A program made the position numbers and the translations under genes. A DNA stretch of 64,000 bases. It comes from an uncultured Campylobacter sp. (GTDB lineage Bacteria > Campylobacterota > Campylobacteria > Campylobacterales > Campylobacteraceae). Below, in pieces: positions 26,004-35,002 of the stretch. The notes under the pieces are model-generated. The model saw only the letters and a program-made list of their open reading frames with translations, ran no database searches and was not told the origin of the DNA. Each line of letters starts with the position of its first letter. Positions within the stretch are counted from its first letter, which is position 1. The DNA lies in the NCBI RefSeq assembly GCF_937959485.1, contig NZ_CALGPY010000004.1:1-64000 (forward strand), in the 5' to 3' direction.

Positions 26004-26681
26004 GTGGAAAATTTATTACTAGTGCAGCTGCGCGAGGCGCTACCGCAGGGCATGCGCGTGCCGAGCGAGACCCAGGCGCTTTATGCGTGGATCGAGGCAA
26101 ACGGCTTTTATGACGACGCGGGCGGGCGCAGACGCGGCTATCTCTACCCGCAGGATCGGCTACGGCAGAGCTGGAGCGACGATGAGCGCGAGGGCGGCAC
26201 GGACATCGTCTTTTTCACGGATGAGCCGAAAAATCGCGACGAGGAGCTAAGGTATTGGTTTTACGGCAAGGATCGCGAGCTTGCCGCGGAGATCAAGCAG
26301 CGGCTTTGCGTGTTCGCAGGCAGCGGCTCGGAGGGCTCGATGTGCGCGCTGTGGCTGGACGATGCGGGCGAGACGAAGATCGTGCACATGGGCTCCGGCT
26401 CGGGCTCGACGATGACCTGCGTTTTGGCTCGCAATGGGCTTGATTTTTTACGATTGCTCGCAATCGGTTATGATGAAATCTGCTGGGATGAGGATTTTAG
26501 CACGCCGCCAAACAGCGACGATTTTATCGTGCATCCAAACGTGAAATTTCAGCAGTGGGTAACACAGACGTTTAAAACGACGATCCCGCAGACTGCGCTT
26601 GAGCTCGTCACTCCCGCGCATTTGGACGACGAGAACCCGAGCGATGAGTTTTTGATCTGGGTAAATCGCGTCGCTGGATAA
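26004..26681 (+). CDS. SUKH (SMI1/KNR4)-like protein, tentative
   Basis: 225 residues from a GTG at 26004 with AAAAAGGAG upstream. The central part reads RLCVFAGSGSEGSMCALWLDDAG and VHMGSGSGSTMTCVLARNGLDFLRLLAIGYDEICW; the order of a Gly-rich strand, a hydrophobic strand with Trp and the FLRLLAIGY helix resembles SUKH proteins, which often serve as immunity proteins for secreted nuclease toxins. No toxin gene is adjacent. The C-terminal 60 residues (NVKFQQWVTQTF) are unassigned. No signal peptide. The family call is from pattern, not from catalytic residues. Confidence 0.45.
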   Translation: MENLLLVQLREALPQGMRVPSETQALYAWIEANGFYDDAGGRRRGYLYPQDRLRQSWSDDEREGGTDIVFFTDEPKNRDEELRYWFYGKDRELAAEIKQRLCVFAGSGSEGSMCALWLDDAGETKIVHMGSGSGSTMTCVLARNGLDFLRLLAIGYDEICWDEDFSTPPNSDDFIVHPNVKFQQWVTQTFKTTIPQTALELVTPAHLDDENPSDEFLIWVNRVAG

Positions 26682-27072
26682 GGCAATTTTGCGGTAGCTT
26701 GAGCAAATATAGAATTTCGCGGATGCCTGCGGAATTTGATCTTTAAATTCCTGATAATTTCGGGCATAAGTCTGGCGGCTTTTTAATTGAAATTTAGCGG
26801 CAGTAGCGCCCGTATACAAAGCCGCATTCTTATAAAATGCGCCGCTTCCGTTGCTCTTAAATTTTAATAAATATCGAGCAATGGAATTTTATTTTTACGA
26901 TACGGCAAGTTGCGGCGATCAAGGAATGAAGGTGCGATGTTGCCGCGCCTTTAGAAATTTGCGTGAATGAGCCGAGATGCTGAATGCGGCAGAATTTTAT
27001 CGGTCGCTTAAGAAAATAAAAAGCGAAAAAATAATATTGTTAAGAACTAACTTTTATACGAAAGGAAGTAAG
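26682..27072. other. spacer upstream of the MipA-like gene
   Basis: About 390 bases. No gene is supported. AT-rich stretches at 27015-27055 probably contain the promoter, but no clean TATAAT is visible (TAATAT at about 27031 is the nearest). Confidence 0.45.
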
Positions 27073-27849
27073 ATGAAAAGAGCTTTTTCGGTAGTTTTAG
27101 CGATAGGTATGGCTTCGGGCGCCCTATCGGCGAAAGGTTTTGATAGAGAAGACGTGAGTGGCGCGCATAGCGAGGAAAACGGCGTGAGCGTCGGTATCGG
27201 CGTAGCATTTTATGACGGAATGTTTCGCACTAAAGAGCGTACTCGAACAACCCCGATACTGGGTATCTCCATAAAATATGGCGGATTTTACATTGATGGT
27301 ATGGAGGTAGGATATAATGCGAATCTGGGCGAACATGTCTTTGCAACTATCTATGTACAGGCATTTGATGGCTGGAAAGTGAAAGCAAACAAGCTAAAAC
27401 CCGGCTATCAAAGTATTCATAACCGCAATGAACAAATTGCGCTCGGTGGCGAAGTGGGCGTAAACCTCGGTGATTTTGAGCTATCCGCACATGCGCAGGG
27501 CGGCAAGCGCGGCAGTAGTTATGGTGCGGAAGCATCGTATTCGGTGCCGATTTCGCAGCGATTTTCCTTGACGCCGGCGATCAACTATGAAGTGTTTTCT
27601 AGCAAGATGAGTAATTATTATTTCGGTATCGATGAGGACGAACTCGGTGGACGCATCGGCAGCACATATAAGCCCGGTAGTGCAAGTGCAGTAGGCGTGC
27701 ATCTTACGGCGCTTTACGAATTAGGCGAAGGATTTGGAGTGAGTGTTACGGCGGGCGTAGATAGATTTTCCGATGAAATTTCGCGCTCGCCGATTACGGA
27801 TAGCCGCTACGAAAAAGCGCTTAGTATGGCAATTTCATATAAATTCTAA
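27073..27849 (+). CDS. MipA/OmpV-family outer-membrane protein
   Basis: 258 residues from the ATG at 27073, which has AAAGGAAG upstream and begins a signal peptide (MKRAFSVVLAIGMASGALSA); an in-frame start 96 bases earlier is rejected. The mature protein is a beta-barrel candidate with alternating strands ending in Phe (YEKALSMAISYKF, the usual C-terminal signature). The YYFGIDEDELGG motif and SPITDSRYEKAL are typical of MipA/OmpV. Known members act as porins or as scaffolds for murein enzymes. A C8 run follows the stop codon within 20 bases. Confidence 0.88.
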   Translation: MKRAFSVVLAIGMASGALSAKGFDREDVSGAHSEENGVSVGIGVAFYDGMFRTKERTRTTPILGISIKYGGFYIDGMEVGYNANLGEHVFATIYVQAFDGWKVKANKLKPGYQSIHNRNEQIALGGEVGVNLGDFELSAHAQGGKRGSSYGAEASYSVPISQRFSLTPAINYEVFSSKMSNYYFGIDEDELGGRIGSTYKPGSASAVGVHLTALYELGEGFGVSVTAGVDRFSDEISRSPITDSRYEKALSMAISYKF

Positions 27850-28050
27850 ATCAAATTTTTGCCCCCCCCTTAGGAGGATAAAATTTTACGATCAAAAGGG
27901 CAGGAGATTATGCCCACGGATTGCGTACGCGACGCAAAATACAGCGGTGCGAGGCGTGCCGAGCAGTGCGGATGAAACGAGACTATTTTCATCCGCCACT
28001 TTTTAAAATAAAATTTCGCGACTAAAAAAGCGATTTTGCCTTTGTAAATT

Positions 28051-28578
28051 TTAAAATTTTGCTAAAAATTCTTCGTATTTTTCTGCACTTTTTGCGATAT
28101 ATTCGCTATCTGGATGAAATGAAAATCCATAGCCAAAGTGGCACGGCAGCAGCTTGGCGCCTGTAAAATTCATCGCGCATTTAAAAGGTGTGATAACTTC
28201 CTCTATGCCAAATCCGATCGTGCCGTCTTTTTTATAGTTGTTTCGCTCGTCGCCGATAGTGATCGCTAGGGCGAATTCTTTACCTTTTAGCTTGTCGCCG
28301 GTGCTGCCGTAAGCCCAGCCGTGGGCAAATACATCGTCGAACCATTGCTTTAAAAGCGGCGGATAGCTGTACCAATAAAGTGGAAACTGAATGATAATTT
28401 TATCGTGGCTTAAAAGTGACTCCTGCTCGCGCGCTACGTCTATTTTGCCGTTCGGATAAGCAGCGTAAATTTCGTGAATATCAAATTTATCCGCTTGCTT
28501 TTTGGCTACCTCGCGCCACGCCTTGTTTGCGTGCGAGCTTGCCATATCGGGATGAGCGATGATGATGAGATTTTTCAT
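28051..28578 (-). CDS. flavodoxin-like NAD(P)H oxidoreductase (KefF/MdaB-like)
   Basis: 175 residues of the Flavodoxin_2 family: MKNLIIIAHPDMASSHANKAW at the FMN phosphate loop, HDKIIIQFPLYWYSYPPLLKQWFDDVFAHGWAYG as the flavin/dimer motif, and LLPCHFGYG. Enzymes of this type reduce quinones or nitro compounds by two electrons; the KefF branch also regulates potassium efflux. No kefC is next to it. The TATAAT on the minus strand at 28607-28612 and AAGGAG upstream of the start support expression. Confidence 0.9.
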   Translation of the reverse strand: MKNLIIIAHPDMASSHANKAWREVAKKQADKFDIHEIYAAYPNGKIDVAREQESLLSHDKIIIQFPLYWYSYPPLLKQWFDDVFAHGWAYGSTGDKLKGKEFALAITIGDERNNYKKDGTIGFGIEEVITPFKCAMNFTGAKLLPCHFGYGFSFHPDSEYIAKSAEKYEEFLAKF

Positions 28579-28606
28579 ATTTTCTCCTTGTTTTTAAATT
28601 TCTTAC

Positions 28607-28612
28607 ATTATA
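28607..28612 (-). promoter_or_regulatory. candidate -10 box of the flavin oxidoreductase gene
   Basis: Minus strand reads CGTATAATGTA, 29 bases before the ATG. Confidence 0.45.
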
Positions 28613-28823
28613 CGTTTTTTAGCTGAAATTTTGATTTATCATCTAGCATAATATGGGTATGAAATTTCAAATAAAATTTTACTTCCACTCAAATACTACC
28701 GGAAGACTTGTAGTTTTTTGCATGCGATTAGAAGTTAAATTTATAAGCAAATATGGCAGACCCCAAAATCGATAGAATTTTATCTATTAGATTGTATTAA
28801 AAATTTTAAATGGTATGAAAAAT

Positions 28824-28842
28824 GCGCCGAAAAATTCGGCGC
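28824..28842 (-). terminator. intrinsic terminator of dcuA
   Basis: GCGCCGAA (28824-28831) and TTCGGCGC (28835-28842) form a perfect 8-bp stem with a 3-base loop; on the minus strand it is followed by ATTTTT. It lies 20 bases after the dcuA stop. Confidence 0.75.
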
Positions 28843-28862
28843 AAATGAAAGGAATACTAATC

Positions 28863-30206
28863 TTAGATTAGCGCAGGAGCTACTAAAAATCCTAGAGCGA
28901 CCGAAAGCGCAACCATAATGGTTCCCGGAAGGAAGAATGAGTGGTTAAATACAAATTTACCGACTCTGGTCGTTCCGGTATCGTCCATGGCGATCGCGCC
29001 GAGCGTCGTAGGATAGGTAGGGAGCACGAACAAGCCTGAAACGGCTGCGAACGATGCGACTAAGATCCAAATTTGACCGGAATTTTCAGGGCTGGTCATT
29101 CCAAGCGCAGCGGCAACGGCAGGCATCATAACCTTTGTGGTCGCAGCCTGCGAGTATAGCAAGCAGCTTAGGAAGTATAGCGCGATAGCCAGTACGAAAG
29201 GATACTGCGTAACGACGTTTTTAGCTACCTCTTTGATGCTGTCGATGTGACCGTTAACAAAAGTAGTACCGAGCCATGCGATACCGATGACGCAGATGCA
29301 CGCATTCATACCGCTTTGGAAAGTGCTGGTAGAGAGCAGTTTGCCCGTATCGATCTTGCATAAAACAGCGATAAGAAAGCCGATAGTTAGCATAAAGCTG
29401 ATGATCGCGCTATCTCTTGAAAGGATTGGTTTTTCTACCAAGCCGACGCTCTTTGAGATCGCAAGTGCATAGCAAACGACGATCAAAACGCCGACAGCAA
29501 ATATCGCAACCGATCTTTTTGCGTAAGGCTTCGGCTCTCTATACTCCTCGGCTTTGATCTCGGCTACAAGACCTTTTGAAAGCCTCTCTTTGTAAACAGG
29601 GTCTTTTGAAAGATCGAGATCGTAGAATTTATTTACGATGAAAGCCGTGATGATCATAGCTACGAAGGTAGTAGAGATGCAGATAAACAAAAGCTTAGGA
29701 TAGCTAACGCCTAGCTTCTCGCACAAGCCGCTCATGGCGACGAACGCCGCTGAAATAGGGCTCGCAGTGATCGCTACCTGAGATGAAACGACCGAAAGCG
29801 CAAGAGGAGCGGAAGGTTTGATGTTCTGCGTCTTTGCGACCTCGACGATAACCGGGATCATAGAAAACGCAGTATGTCCGGTGCCCGCAAGTATCGTAAG
29901 TAGATAGGTAACGATAGGCGCTAGGAAGTTGATCTGCTTAGGATTTTTCCTTAAAATTTTAGATGCTACCTGAACCAAATAATCAAGTCCGCCTGCGACT
30001 TGCAGCGCTGTAATCGCGGAGATTACCGATGCGATAATTAGGATAACATCAATCGGGATATCCTTCATATCGACCTTCATGCCCAAAATGGCTAGGACGA
30101 CAACGCCCAAGCCGCCTGCATAACCGACGCCCATGCCGCCTAGCTTAACGCCTAGGTAGATGCCGCCTAGTAAAACGATAAATTGCAATATCACCATAAA
30201 GTCCAT
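28863..30206 (-). CDS. dcuA: anaerobic C4-dicarboxylate transporter DcuA
   Basis: 447 residues, the usual length, with about 10-12 membrane segments. Motifs include GGMGVGYAGGLGVVVLAI, LTILAGTGHTAFSMIPVIVEVAKTQNIKPSAPLALSVVSSQVAITASPISAA and the C-terminal PTYPTTLGAIAMDDTGTTRVGKF. Dcu carriers exchange external fumarate or aspartate for succinate. It follows aspA on the same strand; in campylobacters these two work together to turn aspartate into fumarate for anaerobic respiration. DcuA versus DcuB is not separable by eye, but the aspA link favours DcuA. Confidence 0.93.
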   Translation of the reverse strand: MDFMVILQFIVLLGGIYLGVKLGGMGVGYAGGLGVVVLAILGMKVDMKDIPIDVILIIASVISAITALQVAGGLDYLVQVASKILRKNPKQINFLAPIVTYLLTILAGTGHTAFSMIPVIVEVAKTQNIKPSAPLALSVVSSQVAITASPISAAFVAMSGLCEKLGVSYPKLLFICISTTFVAMIITAFIVNKFYDLDLSKDPVYKERLSKGLVAEIKAEEYREPKPYAKRSVAIFAVGVLIVVCYALAISKSVGLVEKPILSRDSAIISFMLTIGFLIAVLCKIDTGKLLSTSTFQSGMNACICVIGIAWLGTTFVNGHIDSIKEVAKNVVTQYPFVLAIALYFLSCLLYSQAATTKVMMPAVAAALGMTSPENSGQIWILVASFAAVSGLFVLPTYPTTLGAIAMDDTGTTRVGKFVFNHSFFLPGTIMVALSVALGFLVAPALI

Positions 30207-30440
30207 TGCAAAACTCCTTATAAAGTAATTTTTTAACGGCGCGTAGAATTCTAAAGATTTCAGCAGGTAAAATCCGAATTATCTTTATAATTCAGTGGTC
30301 GGAATTCTATGCGGAATTTTATCCTAAAATTTCGCAAGTGGAATTTTACTCCACGGAAGCTAAATCTAACTTGATGAAATTCTGCATCTACGGAATTCTG
30401 CACGATCAATCTTATCTATATTAGAATAGAATTCTACTTT

Positions 30441-30479
30441 GCGGAATTTCGCCTATTAAATTAACCGACGAAATTCCGC
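30441..30479 (-). terminator. hairpin downstream of aspA
   Basis: GCGGAATTTCG (30441-30451) and its exact reverse complement (30469-30479) flank a 17-base loop, 19 bases after the aspA stop. No U tract follows. It may reduce readthrough into dcuA or be one of the GCGGAAT-type spacer palindromes. Confidence 0.4.
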
Positions 30480-30497
30480 GCCGCACCTAGTTTGGAA

Positions 30498-31904
30498 CTA
30501 TTTTTTGCTCATATGTGGGTTGAGCATAGATTTAGGCTCTAGGATCTTATCGATCTCCTCTTTTTTCAAATATCCGCGCTCTAAGCAGATTTCGCCGACG
30601 GATTTTCCGGTCTGAAGTGCCTCTTTGGCGATACTTGCGGATTTTTCGTAGCCAATGTAAGGATTGAATGCAGTAACGATACCGACAGAATTTAGCACCG
30701 ATTTTAGGCAAGCTTCAGGGTTTGCTTTTAGATGTTTGATAGCTTTTTCAGCTAGTGTATTCATCGCATTTTCCAAAAGCACAATCGAGTTAAATAGCGC
30801 ATATGCGATGCCAGGCTCAAACGCATTAAGCTCGAATTCTCCGCGCTCGGAGCAAAGCATAATCGTAACATCGTTGCCGATTACCTCGTAGCAAGCCTCG
30901 CCTACGACCTCGGCGATGACTGGATTTACTTTGCCCGGCATGATGGAGCTACCCGGTTGCATCTTAGGAAGCTCGATTTCGCCCAGTCCGCATCTAGGAC
31001 CGGAGTTCATAAGACGTAGGTCGTTTGCGATTTTGCTTAGGCGGACGGCTGCTGTTTTTAACGCGCCGCTAACGTGGACGAAGTCCGCAGTGTCTTGTGT
31101 GGCGGCGATGAAGTCCTCTGCGGCTTTAAATTTAACGCCGGTGATTTCGCCCAGTTTTTTCTCGACTACGTTTTTGTAATCAGGGTGGCAGTTTATGCCC
31201 GTACCAATCGCCGTAGCGCCCATATTTAGGTAAGTCATCGACTCTCTAGCAGCTTTAATAAGCGCGATATCGGTTTTGATGTAGGTAGCAAAAGCGTTGA
31301 AAGTATTTCCAAGAGTAGTAGGAACGGCGTCCTCAAGCTCCGTCCTTCCCATTTTGATGACATCTTTGTATTCCTTGGCTTTAACTTCAAGCTCTTTTTT
31401 CAAATTTTCCATAGCTTTTAATAGATCGGTTAGCTTGGCGTAAGCGGCGACTTTGATCGAGCTAGGATAGGTATCGTTGGTGCTTTGACCCAAATTTGTG
31501 TGGTCGTTTGGATGGAGGTATTGGTATTCGCCCTTTTTGTGTCCCATGCTCTCCAAAGCTATGTTAGTAATGACCTCGTTGGTATTCATATTCGTCGAAG
31601 TTCCGGCGCCGCCTTGGATCATATCGACTACGAATTGATCTCTGAACTCTCCTGCGATGAGCCTGTCGCAAGCTTTTGCAATCGCATCGGCTTTTTGTGC
31701 GTCTAGGACTCCGACCTCTTTATTGGCTAGTGCAGCTGCTTTTTTGATTTGCGCAAATGCTTTGATAAAAAATGGATAGTCTTTGAGCGCTCGTCCGCTT
31801 AGATGGAAGTTCTCTAGTGCCCTAAATGTTTGCACACCGTAGTAAAAATCGTCGGAAATTTCTAATTCACCGATGAAATCGTGTTCTTTTCTGGTCTTTG
31901 CCAT
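30498..31904 (-). CDS. aspA: aspartate ammonia-lyase
   Basis: 468 residues of the fumarase/aspartase superfamily. The signature GSSIMPGKVNPV is intact, and HPNDHTNLGQSTNDTYPSS and TGINCHPDYKNVVEKKLGEI are the aspartase substrate-site motifs. It splits aspartate into fumarate and ammonia. For Campylobacter this supplies both a carbon source and an electron acceptor (fumarate). The gene leads the aspA-dcuA pair; the spacer of 291 bases between them holds a hairpin but no other gene. Confidence 0.95.
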   Translation of the reverse strand: MAKTRKEHDFIGELEISDDFYYGVQTFRALENFHLSGRALKDYPFFIKAFAQIKKAAALANKEVGVLDAQKADAIAKACDRLIAGEFRDQFVVDMIQGGAGTSTNMNTNEVITNIALESMGHKKGEYQYLHPNDHTNLGQSTNDTYPSSIKVAAYAKLTDLLKAMENLKKELEVKAKEYKDVIKMGRTELEDAVPTTLGNTFNAFATYIKTDIALIKAARESMTYLNMGATAIGTGINCHPDYKNVVEKKLGEITGVKFKAAEDFIAATQDTADFVHVSGALKTAAVRLSKIANDLRLMNSGPRCGLGEIELPKMQPGSSIMPGKVNPVIAEVVGEACYEVIGNDVTIMLCSERGEFELNAFEPGIAYALFNSIVLLENAMNTLAEKAIKHLKANPEACLKSVLNSVGIVTAFNPYIGYEKSASIAKEALQTGKSVGEICLERGYLKKEEIDKILEPKSMLNPHMSKK

Positions 31905-32180
31905 AATAAGTCCTTTCGTTGAAATTGTTAATGGAATTTTAAAGCTTTTAGTATTAAAAGCAGCTTAAAACGTAACGAAAAATTAAAATTTAGAAATTAG
32001 TATGATTGTTTAAGGCTTTAAATAGAATTTTACTTAAAAAATATTTTGGAATTCGCTACTAAGGCATAATTACACTTTAATAGAAATATCGTATTGCACG
32101 CAGATTATGAAAGTGAAATTATAAAAATTCTTGTTTAGCTTAAATTATAATTTGAAAAATTTGAACTTAAAGGCGATAAA
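31905..32180. other. AT-rich spacer, promoter region of aspA
   Basis: About 275 bases. Homology to a gene is not seen. A 23-codon hydrophobic frame on the plus strand at 32181-32252 overlaps the 3' end of the DedA gene and is not called. Confidence 0.4.
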
Positions 32181-32219
32181 ATGGAATTTTTCATTGTATT
32201 TGTATTTACTAGTGCGGAG

Positions 32220-32819
32220 CTATTTTTTGCGTTTTATAAAATAAACATATAGGAGCGAGATTATAATGACGATGGCGAACAAAGCGATCGTAATTAGATG
32301 CAGATCTTGCTTGATTAGCTCCTCGTTTTCGCCGATGAAATATCCCAAGCTCATTAGTATTAGTGTCCAAATCGCAGCTCCAAGCCCGGTAAATAGCACG
32401 AAGCGCGCGACATTCATCTTTACAAGCCCCGCAGGAAGGCTGATGTATTGACGGATGCCAGGGATTAGGCGGCAGTTAAACGTTGAAATTTCGCCATGAC
32501 GGTTAAAAAACGCTTCGAATTTTGCAAATTTCTCCTCGGTGATACCTACGTATTTGCCGTATTTAGCGATAATCTTACGTCCAAAAAAGTAGCATAGATA
32601 GTAATTAAACAGCGCGCCGGTAATGCTACCACCAAGCCCACAAACAAATGCTAGAGCAAAGCTCATCTGCGATTTTGAGGCCAGATAGCCCGCAGGGATC
32701 ATCACGACTTCACTTGGGAAAGGAAAGAAGCTGCTTTCTAAAAACATCATCACAAAAATGCCAAGGTATCCCCAACCTGCGACAAATTCTACGATAAAAT
32801 TTACGATATTAGAAAGCAT
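32220..32819 (-). CDS. DedA-family membrane protein
   Basis: 199 residues from the ATG at 32819, which has AAGGAATTC upstream; an in-frame start 93 bases earlier has no ribosome site and would add a non-hydrophobic leader. Family motifs are GYLGIFVMMFLESSFFPFPSEVVMIPAGYL and FFNRHGEISTFNCRLIPGIRQYISLPAGLVKM, the R..P..R region of DedA proteins. DedA members are undecaprenyl-phosphate or phospholipid flippases needed for envelope recycling and membrane potential. No cotranscribed gene is obvious. Confidence 0.9.
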   Translation of the reverse strand: MLSNIVNFIVEFVAGWGYLGIFVMMFLESSFFPFPSEVVMIPAGYLASKSQMSFALAFVCGLGGSITGALFNYYLCYFFGRKIIAKYGKYVGITEEKFAKFEAFFNRHGEISTFNCRLIPGIRQYISLPAGLVKMNVARFVLFTGLGAAIWTLILMSLGYFIGENEELIKQDLHLITIALFAIVIIISLLYVYFIKRKK

Positions 32820-33052
32820 TTGAATTCCTTGATTTAATGTGTAAAAACCGGCTGCGCTTAAAATTTCGCGAAATTTAGCATCGGCAAAGCGAATAAGTTT
32901 AGAATTTAACAATCCGGCGATACAAGAGCGAGCTTAATTTTACAAAATTTAGCTCATATAAAACAAAAGCGCGGGCTAAATTTTATCCTTACAAGTTGCC
33001 ACCGTAGCGAACTTGCATATAAATTTAATAGCCTCGCGCCTTAAAATTAAAA

Positions 33053-33877
33053 CTATTTTGCGTATTCGATGTTTAGTTTGCCGAATAGCTCATTAGCCTT
33101 GTCATCGATTTTTTTGTTTACTTTGCTTGGAAGTAATTGATTTTTGATGAGATCTTTTACCTTTTCAAACGGCATAGTCTCAGCCTTTTTGCTGCTTTCT
33201 TTGTAGATTATATGATATCCGAATTGCGTCTTTACCGGCGTTTTGCTCATCTCACCATCTTTTAGCGCAAACGCCGCTTTTTCAAACTCCGGCACCATCA
33301 TCCCTTTGCCAAAAGAGCCCAAATCGCCACCGTTTTCTTTCGCACTTGGATCGATTGAAATTTCTTTAGCTAGTTTATTAAATTCCTCTTTTAAATTCTC
33401 TTTTTTGACTTTTGATAGCTTCGCAATCGCGTTTTTAGCAGCCTTTTCGTCTGCTACTAAGATATGACTTGCGGTAACGGAATCTGGTTGCATGAAATTT
33501 TGTTTATTTTCATCGTAAATTTTTTTAGCTTCCTCGTCGCTGATGCTTACGTCTTTAGCCTGTTCGCGTTGCCATAGATTAAATGCGATGCCATCTTTAG
33601 CTAGCTCTAGCTGATGTTTATATTCGTCGCTGTTTTCAATGCCTGATTTTTTCGCTTCTGCGATTAGAAGTTTGTATTTGATCAGATCATCGATTAGTTT
33701 TTTCTTCTCATCGGCGGTCGGTTCCTGTCCGCCGTGCTGCATACCTTGAGCCAAAAACGGTGCAACATCCTCATCCGTAATAGTGATATTTGCGTCTTTT
33801 GCAGTAGCCAAAACGCCTGCATTAAGCGAAGATATAGCCATAGCGGCAACAAAGCTGAAAGATAAAATTCTTTTCAT
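33053..33877 (-). CDS. peb4: peptidyl-prolyl cis-trans isomerase, PEB4/SurA-like periplasmic chaperone
   Basis: 274 residues with a signal peptide (cleavage near ANA/LNA, residue 20). The N-terminal region is a SurA-type chaperone fold and residues about 125-225 are a parvulin domain (VTASHILVADEKAAKNAI, NGGDLGSFGKGMMVPEFEKAAF, VKTQFGYHIIY). In C. jejuni the ortholog PEB4 (Cbf2) folds outer-membrane proteins and influences adhesion. TATAAT lies at 33909-33914 on the minus strand. In C. jejuni the gene is usually followed by fba; here it is followed by an AT-rich gap and the DedA gene. Confidence 0.92.
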   Translation of the reverse strand: MKRILSFSFVAAMAISSLNAGVLATAKDANITITDEDVAPFLAQGMQHGGQEPTADEKKKLIDDLIKYKLLIAEAKKSGIENSDEYKHQLELAKDGIAFNLWQREQAKDVSISDEEAKKIYDENKQNFMQPDSVTASHILVADEKAAKNAIAKLSKVKKENLKEEFNKLAKEISIDPSAKENGGDLGSFGKGMMVPEFEKAAFALKDGEMSKTPVKTQFGYHIIYKESSKKAETMPFEKVKDLIKNQLLPSKVNKKIDDKANELFGKLNIEYAK

Positions 33878-33908
33878 TATTTTTCCTTTATTCGGTAAAT
33901 TTCGCGCA

Positions 33909-33914
33909 ATTATA
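33909..33914 (-). promoter_or_regulatory. candidate -10 box of peb4
   Basis: TATAAT on the minus strand (CTTTTTTTATAATTG) 32 bases before the ATG. Confidence 0.5.
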
Positions 33915-33949
33915 AAAAAAGATAGTAAATAAAATAGCGAATGCCAGCA

Positions 33950-33976
33950 AATTCGGCGCGAATCCTGCGCCGAATT
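33950..33976 (-). terminator. intrinsic terminator of metQ
   Basis: AATTCGGCGC and GCGCCGAATT form a perfect 10-bp stem with a 7-base loop, 16 bases after the metQ stop. The stem is similar in sequence to the dcuA terminator. On the minus strand TTGCTGG follows, so the U tract is inside the stem end. Confidence 0.6.
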
Positions 33977-33991
33977 TTAAAAAGAGGGGAG

Positions 33992-34768
33992 TTAAAACGA
34001 CGGGATGATTGCGCCTTTATATTGCGTCTCGATAAATTTTTTCACTTTCTCGCTTTGGATCGCTTTATCTAGCGCCTTGATTTTAGGGCTGTTTTCGTTG
34101 CCTTCTTTAACGCTAATAACATTTGTATAAGGGTTGCCCTCAGCCTTTTCTAAAAATAGCGAATCTTTGATCGGGTTTAAATTTGCGTTAAAGGCAAAAT
34201 TTGAGTTGATAACCGCAATATCGACATCGCCCAGGGTGCGTGGAAGCGCGGCGCCTTCAAGCTCTAAAATTTCTAAATTTTTAGGATTTTTTGTGACGTC
34301 CAGCGGCGTGCGAAGCTTGGCGTTTTGATCAACTTCGATGAGCCCCGCGGCTACGAGCAGATCAAGAGCGCGGCTTTCGTTAGTCGGATCGTTCGGCACG
34401 GCAACTTTGGCACCGTTTTTGAGATCTTTTAAATTTTTAATCTTATGGCTGTAGATGCCCATCGGCTCTAAGTGCACGCCCACGGTCGCTTTTAATTTTG
34501 TACCTTTGTTAGCGTTAAATTCCTCCATATACGGCACGTGCTGGAAAAATCCGGCATCCACGTCGCCGCTGTCGGTAGCGAGGTTCGGGGTTACGTAGTC
34601 GTTGAAAACTTTTACTTCAAGATCGTAGCCTTGGGCTTTTAGATCGGGCTTGATCTGCTCCAAAATTTCGGCATGCGGTATCGGAGTAGCGGCGACTACG
34701 ATTTTTTCGGCAAGAGCGAAGCTGACGACGCTGGCGCTAAGAAGCGAAGCGAGAAGAAATTTCTTCAT
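33992..34768 (-). CDS. metQ: methionine-binding protein MetQ (NlpA family)
   Basis: 258 residues of the NlpA lipoprotein family. The N-terminal signal (LLSASVVSFALAEKIVV) has no lipobox Cys, so the protein seems to be freely periplasmic, unlike most MetQ. The body has all the landmarks: VAATPIPHAEILEQIKP, DAGFFQHVPYMEEFN, VHLEPMGIYSHKIKNLKDLKNGAKVAVPNDPTNESRALDLL and DVDIAVINSNFAF. D- and L-methionine are the known ligands, though members binding other amino acids exist. metN is 4.2 kb away, in the opposite direction; no metI is in the window. Confidence 0.88.
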   Translation of the reverse strand: MKKFLLASLLSASVVSFALAEKIVVAATPIPHAEILEQIKPDLKAQGYDLEVKVFNDYVTPNLATDSGDVDAGFFQHVPYMEEFNANKGTKLKATVGVHLEPMGIYSHKIKNLKDLKNGAKVAVPNDPTNESRALDLLVAAGLIEVDQNAKLRTPLDVTKNPKNLEILELEGAALPRTLGDVDIAVINSNFAFNANLNPIKDSLFLEKAEGNPYTNVISVKEGNENSPKIKALDKAIQSEKVKKFIETQYKGAIIPSF

Positions 34769-34799
34769 AATTTAATCCTTTTGGTTAAAATTTCGCGGT

Positions 34800-34805
34800 A
34801 TTATA
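34800..34805 (-). promoter_or_regulatory. candidate -10 box of metQ
   Basis: Minus strand GCTATAATACC, 32 bases before the metQ start. Confidence 0.5.
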
Positions 34806-34914
34806 GCAGGTAGAATTTTTAAAGTCAAGTGTTTTTATATGATTTTTTAAAATTTTATCTAAAATATTCTAAAATTCGATATTTCTATATATATTTAAAT
34901 ACTACATTTTATTG

Positions 34915-34920
34915 TATAAT
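34915..34920 (+). promoter_or_regulatory. candidate -10 box of valS
   Basis: TTGTATAATGC in a strongly AT-rich stretch (34850-34925) between the divergent metQ and valS genes, 83 bases before the valS start. Confidence 0.45.
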
Positions 34921-35002
34921 GCAGAATTGGCACGCTTTAATGAGCGCTTTACAAAAATTCCGCTAAAATCGCAAAATTCAAAATTTTAAAAAAAGGCTGA
35001 AA

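Noticed and set aside
26977..27072. 32-residue N-terminal extension of the MipA-like protein
   Set aside because: The downstream ATG has AAAGGAAG and begins a clean signal peptide; the extension does not.
27773..28006. 77-residue plus-strand frame running through the C8 tract
   Set aside because: It overlaps the end of the MipA-like gene in another frame, is basic and repetitive in character, and has no ribosome site.
32181..32252. 23-codon hydrophobic frame on the plus strand with AAAGGCGA upstream
   Set aside because: It overlaps the end of the DedA gene on the other strand and is short and Phe-rich, which AT-rich DNA yields easily.
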